DNA from: Notoacmeibacter sp. MSK16QG-6
GTDB taxonomy: Bacteria > Pseudomonadota > Alphaproteobacteria > Rhizobiales > Rhizobiaceae
Reading direction: 5' to 3'
Length of the DNA: 64,000 bases
NCBI RefSeq assembly: GCF_024158145.1
Contig: NZ_JAMYXM010000003.1
Span: 62,001-126,000, forward strand
Shown: positions 26,292 to 33,394 of the stretch, piece by piece
How the letters are laid out: each line of letters begins with the position of its first letter
How positions within the stretch are numbered: position 1 is the stretch's first letter
Position numbers and translations under genes: made by a program
The notes under the pieces: model-generated
What the model saw: the letters and a program-made list of their open reading frames with translations, nothing else
Databases searched by the model: none
Told to the model about the DNA's origin: nothing

Positions 26292-27512
26292 TTACGCGGC
26301 GCCCTGCGCGCGCGTGAGCTTGGAGACAGCTGCGCCGATAGCGGTGCAGGCGTTTTTCAAATCGTCTTCCGATGATGCGTAGGAAATGCGGATAAACCCG
26401 TCGGCCAGAAAACCAGAGCCCGGCACGACCGCGACGCCCGCTTCCTCCATCAGGTACATCGCAAAATCCATGTCGGTTTTGATCGTTTTGCCGGCGGGCG
26501 TCTTGCGGCCAATGATTTCCTGACACCCGATGAACACGTAGAACGCGCCATTGGGCGTATCGCAGGAAAGACCGGGGATCTCATTGACGAGTTCGACCAC
26601 CAGGTCGCGCCGTTTCTCAAAGGCGTCTCGGAATTCCTTGATGAAGCCTTGGTCGCCGTTGAGCGCCTCGACCGCGGCATGCTGGGAAATCGAACTCGTA
26701 TGCGATGTCGACTGTCCCTGCACTGTGTTCATCGCCTTGATGAGTTCGAGCGGCCCACCGGCATATCCCACACGCCAGCCGGTCATGGCGCAGGACTTCG
26801 AAGTGCCGTTCACGGTCAAGGTTCGGCTGGCCAGATCGGGGGCGACTTCCGCCATCGTGCAGAACTCGGCATCGCCATAAATCAAGTGCTCGTAAATATC
26901 GTCGGCGAGTACCCAGACCCTTGGGAAATCCCGCAGCACAGCGGCAACACCCTCAAGGTTCTCGCGGGAATAAACCGCACCCGTTGGATTGGAAGGCGAG
27001 TTCAGCATGAGCCATTTGGTGCGGGGCGTAATGGCGGCGCGAAGATCGGAAGGCTGCATGATGAAGCCGTTGTCGACACGCGTTTCAACGGCAATTGGGA
27101 CGCCGCCTGCCAGCTTGATGATTTCGGGATAGGACACCCAGCATGGTGTTGGGAAAACGACTTCGTCGCCTTCATCCAGGCTCGCAACCAGCGCGTTGAA
27201 TAGCAATTGCTTGGCGCCGCAGCCAACCGTGATCTGCTCAGGGGTAAAATTGAGAGAGTTGTCGCGCCTGAATTTCTCCACGACGGCTTCGCGTAGCGCG
27301 GGAATGCCGGCGACCGCCGTATATTTTGTGTGACCGGCGTGGATCGCGGCAATTGCAGCCTGGGAGATGTGCTCTGGCGTCGCGAAATCCGGTTCACCCT
27401 GTGACAGGGTGATAATCGACTTGCCTTGCGCTTTCAATTCGGCCGCGAGCGCGGTCATGGCTTTGGTTTGCGAAGGCTTCACCGCCGACAATTTGGCAGA
27501 CAGGATGTCCAT
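26292..27512 (-). CDS. Class I aminotransferase, probable phosphonoalanine aminotransferase
   Basis: A 406-residue fold-type I PLP enzyme. The PLP lysine is K239 in NGTSKSCAMTGWRVGY; N175 lies in SPSNPTG and D204 in ADDIYEHL, as in aspartate aminotransferases. Gene context decides the likely substrate: it ends 20 bases before the phosphonopyruvate hydrolase gene in the same operon. Transamination of phosphonoalanine (2-amino-3-phosphonopropionate) would yield phosphonopyruvate for that enzyme, as known in Variovorax. Ordinary aspartate aminotransferase activity remains possible. The ATG at 27512 follows GAAGGATC. Confidence 0.8.
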   Translation of the reverse strand: MDILSAKLSAVKPSQTKAMTALAAELKAQGKSIITLSQGEPDFATPEHISQAAIAAIHAGHTKYTAVAGIPALREAVVEKFRRDNSLNFTPEQITVGCGAKQLLFNALVASLDEGDEVVFPTPCWVSYPEIIKLAGGVPIAVETRVDNGFIMQPSDLRAAITPRTKWLMLNSPSNPTGAVYSRENLEGVAAVLRDFPRVWVLADDIYEHLIYGDAEFCTMAEVAPDLASRTLTVNGTSKSCAMTGWRVGYAGGPLELIKAMNTVQGQSTSHTSSISQHAAVEALNGDQGFIKEFRDAFEKRRDLVVELVNEIPGLSCDTPNGAFYVFIGCQEIIGRKTPAGKTIKTDMDFAMYLMEEAGVAVVPGSGFLADGFIRISYASSEDDLKNACTAIGAAVSKLTRAQGAA

Positions 27513-27541
27513 GTTCTGATCCTTCGATTTTCGGAGACGAA

Positions 27542-27563
27542 GGGGTCGGCGCTTGCCGACCCC
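27542..27563 (-). promoter_or_regulatory. Intra-operon stem-loop after the binding-protein gene
   Basis: A perfect 9-base-pair GC stem (GGGGTCGGC with GCCGACCCC, loop GCTT) lies in the 76-base gap between the binding-protein gene and the aminotransferase gene. No T-run follows in either direction. Stem-loops after binding-protein genes often protect the upstream mRNA and raise its level relative to downstream genes; that role is inferred. Confidence 0.65.
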
Positions 27564-27588
27564 ATGACTTGGGAAGAGATGGGGTTTC

Positions 27589-28563
27589 TCAGCCCCGCGA
27601 CTTGGCCCAGAGTTCCAAGAGCATTTCGCGGTCGGCAGCCGCCTGGCTCTGATCGATGTCGATGATCTTGATGTCTTTCATCAAAGGCAGACCGCTCGAC
27701 TGCAGCGCCTCGTCGAGATCGGCGCGGGACGGGCGGCGGAACGTCAGTCCGACCAGACCCGCCTGCATGTCCTGGGACAGCAGAAGATCGTACACGCGCT
27801 TGGCATCATCCGGATGCGGCGCATTTTTGATCAGTGCCAATCCCTCGGGAGACAAGAATGTGCCGTCGGAAGGATAGACCAGCTTGATTTCTTTCTGGCC
27901 GCCAGCAACGTAGCGCTGTGCGGCGTACTCCATCGTCATCCCGACAGCGAACTCACCCTGTGCGACCGTACTGTAGGCACCGCTCGTCGATCCCTGAAGT
28001 TCTACGACCTTGGCGAGCTTCTGGACGCCTTTCTCTCCATAGAGCTTATAGATGCCGTAAAGCTGAGCATAAGCAGAACTGGAATTGGCGGGATCGGCCA
28101 TCGTGACCTTTCCCTTCCAGCTTTCTTCCATGATGTCTTCCCAGGTCTCTGGAACCTCTCCGCCAACTATGTCCTCGTTGACCATCAGAACCATCACATG
28201 CGTATTCGTGCCGGTCCAAGAGTCGTCCTTGGCCTGCAGTGCGGGCAACAGATTGTCCACTTCGGGGCTGTCGTATTTTTCAAAGAGTTCCGAGAATTCG
28301 GCGAGGGTCGAAAACCCGCTGCTCCAGAAAAGATCCGCGACGTTATTGTCTTTTTCTGCTTCGATGCGCCTCAACAAGGTGCCCGAACTTCCGGCGATCA
28401 CATTGAGTGTGATGTCGGGCGCTTCTTCACGGACCTTGTCCAGCACCATAGCCACCGAGTCTTCGCTGTTGGAAGTATAGAGATTGACTTCACCCGCACT
28501 TGCGATCCCGCCCGTAAGCGTCAGGGCAGTTGCAGCGGTGAGGCCTATAAGTAGATTTTTCAT
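27589..28563 (-). CDS. ABC transporter periplasmic binding protein (phosphonate operon)
   Basis: A 324-residue exported binding protein of the Fe(3+)/2-aminoethylphosphonate-type family 1 extracellular proteins. A signal peptide (to about residue 23, GGIASA) is followed by VNLYTSNSEDS, ADLFWSSGFSTL and FLSPEGLALIKNAPHPDDAKR, all typical of this fold. No tyrosine-rich iron site stands out, and the operon context points to an organophosphonate such as phosphonoalanine. Strong GGGAG ribosome-binding site before the ATG. Confidence 0.82.
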   Translation of the reverse strand: MKNLLIGLTAATALTLTGGIASAGEVNLYTSNSEDSVAMVLDKVREEAPDITLNVIAGSSGTLLRRIEAEKDNNVADLFWSSGFSTLAEFSELFEKYDSPEVDNLLPALQAKDDSWTGTNTHVMVLMVNEDIVGGEVPETWEDIMEESWKGKVTMADPANSSSAYAQLYGIYKLYGEKGVQKLAKVVELQGSTSGAYSTVAQGEFAVGMTMEYAAQRYVAGGQKEIKLVYPSDGTFLSPEGLALIKNAPHPDDAKRVYDLLLSQDMQAGLVGLTFRRPSRADLDEALQSSGLPLMKDIKIIDIDQSQAAADREMLLELWAKSRG

Positions 28564-28579
28564 CGTTTGCTCCCTGTGG

Positions 28580-30220
28580 TTATGATGAAAACAGTTTCAC
28601 CTTCATCACGCGGATGCCGATGAAGACCGGCACCAGAATGATGACCATGTTGATCACCCCGAATGCCGAGGCTCTGGCCATCAAATCACTGTTGATGAGG
28701 CGAAATATTTGGATGGGCAGGGTTTCCTGTCCGGCTTGATAGATCACGACGCTGGCGCTGAGTTCCGCGACGGTCGTCACCCAGGTCAAAATTGCGGCCG
28801 CCGCAATTCCTGGCGCCATGAGGGGCAGGACGACGTTGAAAAACGTGCGACCAGGCGGCACGCCCAGGCTAACGGACGCTTCCTCAAGAGAGTTGGAGAT
28901 GTTGTGGAGATTGGATGACGCATTGCGCACACCGAACGGCAACCGGCGCAGCATCATGGCGAGCACCATGAGCGCCGCCGTTCCGGTCAGTACCATAGGG
29001 CCGGAATTGAAGCCCTGCGCCAGCGATATGCCCAGCACGGTACCGGAAATCGTGAGCGGCAGAAGCAGCAGGTAGTCGAGCGTGGAACTGAGCGCGCTGC
29101 GCTTCTTGACCAGCAGGTAGGAAACAAGAGTGGCGAAAGTGACACCGAGCAGCGTGGCGAGCGAGGCGAACTTAAGTGAATTGCCAACAACGCCGAGGTT
29201 GAAATCCAGTATCCTCGTATAGTTGTCGAGGGTGAACTGGCCCCAGTACATGACCGGACCGCGTGACACGGTGAACGATCCTGCAAGCACGACCAAGGCG
29301 GGCAGAAGGGAAAGCACGATGACGAGACCAGCCACGCCGGTTGCCGCCCATGATTTCCACCCTTTGAGTTTTGAACGCGGCGGCGTGCGCCCGGCAACCA
29401 TTTGGTAGTCGCGTTTGCTGATATACCAGCGTTGCAGGAACAGAACCAAAGCCACCAAAAGGATCGAAACCGTCGCCAGGGTCGACTGCATGGTGGGGTT
29501 GCCGCCGAGCTCGCTGATAAAGCTGCGATAGGTGAGGACAGAAAGCAGCGGCACGCGCTGGCCAAGGGATATCGCGATCGCGAAATTGCCGACGACCAGC
29601 GTGAACACGATCAGCCCCGCCGATAAAACTGCCGGGATGATGGTCGGAAAAACCACCTTCACATATGTGGTCAACGGTGCCGTACCGAGACTCTGCCCCG
29701 CCTCTTCAAGACTGTGATCAAATCCTCTGAGGGCCGCCAGCGCCGCCAGGAAAATGTGCACGTAATAGGTGAGCGTCATCACATAGATGAGCCCGAACCA
29801 GCCATAAAACCGCGGGAAAGGTATCCCGAAAGCATCGAGCAGGTGCGTGACAAGACCATTGTTGCCGAAAACCATGATCCAGGACTGCGCCGAAATCAGT
29901 TCAGGAATGATCAGAACCGAAAGCGGCAGCAGAAACACGATATTCGAAAACGGTATGTCGAATCGCGCCACGATAAAGGCGAGGAACACACCGACAACGG
30001 TACAGCAGAAGGTAACGGACAGTCCAAGTATAATGGAATTCGCCAGCGCCTCGAGGTAACGCCCCTGGTTGAGGAAAATAAAGAAACCTTCGAGCGAAAA
30101 TTCGCCGCTCTCATCAATGAAGCTGCGCAGTAAAATACCAATTATGGGATAGGCGATGAACAGCAGCAAAAATGCCAGCGCGAGTAGACTGAGAAGGCCC
30201 CAGGGCAGAAACCGGTTCAT
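28580..30220 (-). CDS. ABC transporter permease, fused two-domain type (phosphonate operon)
   Basis: A 546-residue inner-membrane protein of about 12 helices built from two homologous permease halves. Each half carries an EAA loop that contacts the ATPase: LEEAGQSLGTAPL in the first and LEEASVSLGVPPG in the second. This fused layout is known from FbpB-like iron and aminoethylphosphonate permeases. The ATG at 30220 overlaps the ATPase stop (ATGA), so a longer in-frame start at 30247 is less likely. Binding protein gene follows after 16 bases. Confidence 0.85.
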   Translation of the reverse strand: MNRFLPWGLLSLLALAFLLLFIAYPIIGILLRSFIDESGEFSLEGFFIFLNQGRYLEALANSIILGLSVTFCCTVVGVFLAFIVARFDIPFSNIVFLLPLSVLIIPELISAQSWIMVFGNNGLVTHLLDAFGIPFPRFYGWFGLIYVMTLTYYVHIFLAALAALRGFDHSLEEAGQSLGTAPLTTYVKVVFPTIIPAVLSAGLIVFTLVVGNFAIAISLGQRVPLLSVLTYRSFISELGGNPTMQSTLATVSILLVALVLFLQRWYISKRDYQMVAGRTPPRSKLKGWKSWAATGVAGLVIVLSLLPALVVLAGSFTVSRGPVMYWGQFTLDNYTRILDFNLGVVGNSLKFASLATLLGVTFATLVSYLLVKKRSALSSTLDYLLLLPLTISGTVLGISLAQGFNSGPMVLTGTAALMVLAMMLRRLPFGVRNASSNLHNISNSLEEASVSLGVPPGRTFFNVVLPLMAPGIAAAAILTWVTTVAELSASVVIYQAGQETLPIQIFRLINSDLMARASAFGVINMVIILVPVFIGIRVMKVKLFSS

Positions 30221-31296
30221 TGCGAAGCCTCGGGCACGAAGATGCACTTGTCCTGGAAGGACACGATGACCTCGTCGCCCCGCGTCAACGGGGAACCGTC
30301 CATCTCTCCAAATGTCTCAACATTCACTTCCGAGCCGCTTTTCAGCTTCACCCGATAGCTTGTGCGATACCCCTGAAACTGCGTGGAAATCACAACTCCG
30401 GAAAGCTCGCATTCACCGGGTGCGGCGGCGGCTTTGCGAATGCCGAGATTTTCCGGCCGGGCGACCACGAGATATCTACCGTCGTTCGCCTCGGACATGA
30501 TACGTCCAGCAAAATTCGAGCCTTCAACCTCGAACCGGCAAATTCCGTCGTTACACCGTTCGACCGGTTTTGCCTGAAGCAGGTTTGCTGATCCCACGAA
30601 CTTCGAAACATAAGCTGTTTTCGGATTGCGATAGACGTCATCGGGAGCGCCGCATTGATCGATCCGCCCATCCTTCATCACTGCGATCGTATCCGACATC
30701 GCCAGCGCTTCTTCCTGGTCGTGCGTTACGAAAATGGTTGTGGTCTTGGTCTCCAGCTGCAGCGAGCGGATGACGTCGCGCATCTGCACGCGCAGTGCCG
30801 CATCGAGATTCGACAGGGGCTCGTCCATCAACAGAACACGCGGACCGACAACGAGCGCCCGCGCTAAGGCGACCCTTTGGCGTTGTCCGCCGCTGAGCGC
30901 GGTTGGCAAGCGTTCGCCAAAACCCTCCAAACCGACACGTTCAAGGTATTCGTTTACACTGCGCCGTATCTCCTCCTTGGGCACCCTTCGGGCGCGCAGG
31001 CCATAGGCGACGTTGTCGAACACCGACTTATCGGGAAACAGCGCGTAGTCTTGAAACACCATTCCGATTTCACGGCGGTGAGGCGGAACTCCGGTGACGT
31101 CTTCAGATCCGAAGTGAACGGAGCCGACACTGGGCGTTACGAAGCCCGCTATGACGCGCAATAAAGTTGTTTTGCCGCAGCCGCTCGGTCCCAGCAGCGT
31201 GAAGAACGTCCCATCCGGAACCTGGTGGTCGATACCCTTGAGGACCTCGACATGACCGTATGATTTCTTGATGTGGCGTAAGCTAAGTTCCGTCAC
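30217..31296 (-). CDS. ABC transporter ATP-binding protein (phosphonate operon)
   Basis: A 359-residue ATPase with Walker A GPSGCGKTT (36-44), Q-loop VFQDYALFP, signature LSGGQ (134-138), Walker B LLMDEP (155-160) and switch THDQEEA, followed by a C-terminal TOBE domain. It energises the fused permease encoded next and is the first gene of the operon. The GTG at 31296 is preceded by a GAGG sequence; a TTG eight codons earlier is the alternative. It lies 230 bases downstream of the LysR gene, with a LysR-type operator candidate between them. Confidence 0.87.
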   Translation of the reverse strand: MTELSLRHIKKSYGHVEVLKGIDHQVPDGTFFTLLGPSGCGKTTLLRVIAGFVTPSVGSVHFGSEDVTGVPPHRREIGMVFQDYALFPDKSVFDNVAYGLRARRVPKEEIRRSVNEYLERVGLEGFGERLPTALSGGQRQRVALARALVVGPRVLLMDEPLSNLDAALRVQMRDVIRSLQLETKTTTIFVTHDQEEALAMSDTIAVMKDGRIDQCGAPDDVYRNPKTAYVSKFVGSANLLQAKPVERCNDGICRFEVEGSNFAGRIMSEANDGRYLVVARPENLGIRKAAAAPGECELSGVVISTQFQGYRTSYRVKLKSGSEVNVETFGEMDGSPLTRGDEVIVSFQDKCIFVPEASQ

Positions 31297-31404
31297 GTGT
31301 ATGACCTCGGAAAACCTCAATCTTCCAGGCCATCCAGCGCCTGGAACTAGATTTTGTTTAGAAGGTCAAACCGCTCAATGAAAGCGATACAAATTTACAG
31401 TCTC

Positions 31405-31419
31405 GTTAGTTTTTCTAAC
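31405..31419. promoter_or_regulatory. LysR-type operator candidate before the phosphonate operon
   Basis: The inverted repeat GTTAG-5 T-CTAAC contains a T-N11-A core, the standard LysR-type recognition pattern. It lies about 110 bases upstream of the operon's first start codon. Its core AGTTTTTCTA recurs before the LysR gene itself at 32498-32507. Binding is inferred. Confidence 0.5.
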
Positions 31420-31527
31420 ATGAATTCGGTATATTTCGTCTTAGTTGGCCGTTCGACGCGCTTCATTTTAAGTTTTTGTAACAATTGCGTTTCAGTTACG
31501 TAACGCCAGAAGTCAGGGCGCCTTCAA

Positions 31528-32454
31528 TCAGGAGTAGAGTTCCCATTCGACATCGCTGCCATCGGGTGTGCCGTTCGGTACCTTCTGCGCCAGCCAGTCG
31601 AGTAGCCCCTCGATGTTTCGGATGCTGCGGTTTTGCCTGTCGTAAAGCGCGAAAAATCCGGATCCGATCACAGCCACTTCCGGACATAGGTTTACGAGCC
31701 GGCCTTCCTGCAGTTCCTGTTCGACGAATGCTCGTGGAGTGAGGCAAACGCCCGACCCATTCTTTGCCGCAGCAATGCTCAGAAAGATATGATCGAAAAC
31801 CTGACCTTTCAGCGTTTGACTGGATTCGATCCCCGCCTTTCGAAACCAGCTGGGCCAGGCGGATATCCGGCTCCTGATATGAAGCAAATCGAACGACAGC
31901 AAATCCGATGCCTGCTTGATTGTCTTTCCCTGCAAAAGCTTGGGAGAGGTGACCGCAATGGTTTCGTCCTCGACGATCCGCATACAAACCATCCCGGACT
32001 GCTTCATCGGATAGCGCCGGAAAATCAGATCGCTATTCTCAGCTTCGTTGGTCAACTCGTCTGTCGTCGACGTTTCGATCCGCACTTCGATCGTCGGATA
32101 GACGCGCTGAAACTCCGCGACACGAGGGATCAGCCACTGCGTGGCGAATGTGGGAGTGGCATTGACCCGCACCCGTTTCAACGCACCTGACGTCGAAAGA
32201 TTTTCTGACGCTACCGCGATCAGATCGAGGCTCTGCTTGATATCCTGCAGATAGTTGCGCGCCTTGGGCATCAGTTCCAGACCGTTGCCCTTTTTTCGGA
32301 AAAGTTTTTGATTGAAATAGTGCTCTAGCGCCTTGATCTGCTGACTTACCGCGCTGTGGCTCACATTCAGTTCTTGCGACGCTTTCGTCACGCTTTCATG
32401 CCGTGCGGTGGCTTCAAAAGCCTGAAGGGCCTTAAGTGGGGGAAGACGCCTCAT
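31528..32454 (-). CDS. LysR-family regulator of the phosphonate operon
   Basis: A 308-residue LysR regulator. The N-terminal helix-turn-helix (about 1-60: LKALQAFEATARHESVTKASQELNVSHSAVSQQ in part) resembles the GcvA subgroup, followed by a two-lobed effector domain starting around VRVNATPTFATQWLIPR. It lies immediately upstream of, and co-directional with, the phosphonate transport and catabolism genes. A LysR gene occupies a comparable position in known phosphonoalanine clusters. The effector is probably the substrate or phosphonopyruvate, as inference. A repeated AGTTTTTCTA motif before this gene and the operon suggests it controls both. Confidence 0.82.
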   Translation of the reverse strand: MRRLPPLKALQAFEATARHESVTKASQELNVSHSAVSQQIKALEHYFNQKLFRKKGNGLELMPKARNYLQDIKQSLDLIAVASENLSTSGALKRVRVNATPTFATQWLIPRVAEFQRVYPTIEVRIETSTTDELTNEAENSDLIFRRYPMKQSGMVCMRIVEDETIAVTSPKLLQGKTIKQASDLLSFDLLHIRSRISAWPSWFRKAGIESSQTLKGQVFDHIFLSIAAAKNGSGVCLTPRAFVEQELQEGRLVNLCPEVAVIGSGFFALYDRQNRSIRNIEGLLDWLAQKVPNGTPDGSDVEWELYS

Positions 32455-32497
32455 GCTGGACCCGTTTCCTTATCCGTCGCAATTTAGCCTATTCCGC

Positions 32498-32507
32498 AGT
32501 TTTTCTA
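32498..32507. promoter_or_regulatory. Second copy of the AGTTTTTCTA motif before the LysR gene
   Basis: The same 10 bases that form the core of the operator candidate at 31405-31419 recur 44 bases upstream of the LysR start codon. The flanking inverted repeat is weaker here (GCAG/CTACCG). It suggests autoregulation. A chance match is not excluded in T-rich DNA. Confidence 0.4.
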
Positions 32508-32578
32508 CCGCAACGCAAGGAGCGGCGACGAACGACCGGAGTTTAAGGCTTTGCAGGGCGCTCGACACCCACTATTTT

Positions 32579-33313
32579 TCACATCGCTATAAGCCCGCGC
32601 GTCAGGGCGATGGCCACGGCTTGCTCGCGCGTTTTGGCGCCGAGCTTGTGTCGCGCGTTCCGGCCATGAAACTCCACGGTCGCCGCGCTCACCCGCATTT
32701 TCTCGGCGATCTCCTTGTTTCGTAGCCCACAAGCAGCCCAGTGCAGGGTCTCCGTCTCACGTTCTGTCAGGCGCAAACGCTGATGTTTATCATGTTTATC
32801 AACGGTGTTACGCATTCTCTCATGCGTCAAGAGGGCCGCGAGATAGACGGCGCGACCGCTGTCACCGCGATGCTGTTCGACGATTTCGCGGCCGTGGGTG
32901 GTCAGGACATTCCAGCCACCGACTCCCTCCGGCCCGGCTATGCGGAAGGGAAGAGCCAACCCTGCCTTCATCCCGGTTTCCCCCGCTGTCAGGATGAACC
33001 GGCGCTCCTCGCAATTGAGGTAAGGGTGTTCGTCGAAATATTTCTCTCCTGTGGGCGAAACGGTCAGTCGATTGCACGAGTGGCGAAAGAATGGATCGAT
33101 TTCGAAATATTGCTCGGCGGCGTAGTGATCGGTCCAGCAATCTTCCAGATTCGTTCGGACGACAGCGTTGTGCGCGGAGAGGTCGGCATAGAATATTCCA
33201 TCAAAACCGACCTCTGCAAAATGATCACATGCAATGTTCCATACCGCATCGCGCGTGTCAGCTTGAGTGATGCGTTCCGCGAAAGCGGTCAACCGTTCGA
33301 GTTCCACCAGCAT
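32579..33313 (-). CDS. LuxR-type regulator with autoinducer-binding domain (LuxR solo)
   Basis: A 244-residue protein with an N-terminal acyl-homoserine-lactone-binding domain (about 15-165) and a C-terminal LuxR helix-turn-helix (about 180-240, LTERETETLHWAACGLRNKEIAEKM in part). Of the canonical ligand residues I can see W60, Y64, D73, P74 and G118; the second tryptophan (W85 equivalent) is not visible. No luxI-type synthase is in the window, so this is a solo here. Targets are unknown. The gap to the LysR gene downstream is 124 bases. Confidence 0.88.
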   Translation of the reverse strand: MLVELERLTAFAERITQADTRDAVWNIACDHFAEVGFDGIFYADLSAHNAVVRTNLEDCWTDHYAAEQYFEIDPFFRHSCNRLTVSPTGEKYFDEHPYLNCEERRFILTAGETGMKAGLALPFRIAGPEGVGGWNVLTTHGREIVEQHRGDSGRAVYLAALLTHERMRNTVDKHDKHQRLRLTERETETLHWAACGLRNKEIAEKMRVSAATVEFHGRNARHKLGAKTREQAVAIALTRGLIAM

Positions 33314-33394
33314 AACCTAAGGAATTCCTGAGCTTGTTGAGCATAGGGGACGCAAATACGCTCCGGCAACCCATGTCCAATTTCAGGTAGAACC

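Noticed and set aside
25396-28563. Phosphonate biosynthesis locus (PEP mutase with decarboxylase)
   Set aside because: No phosphonopyruvate decarboxylase, an importer is present, and the lid threonine indicates the hydrolase.
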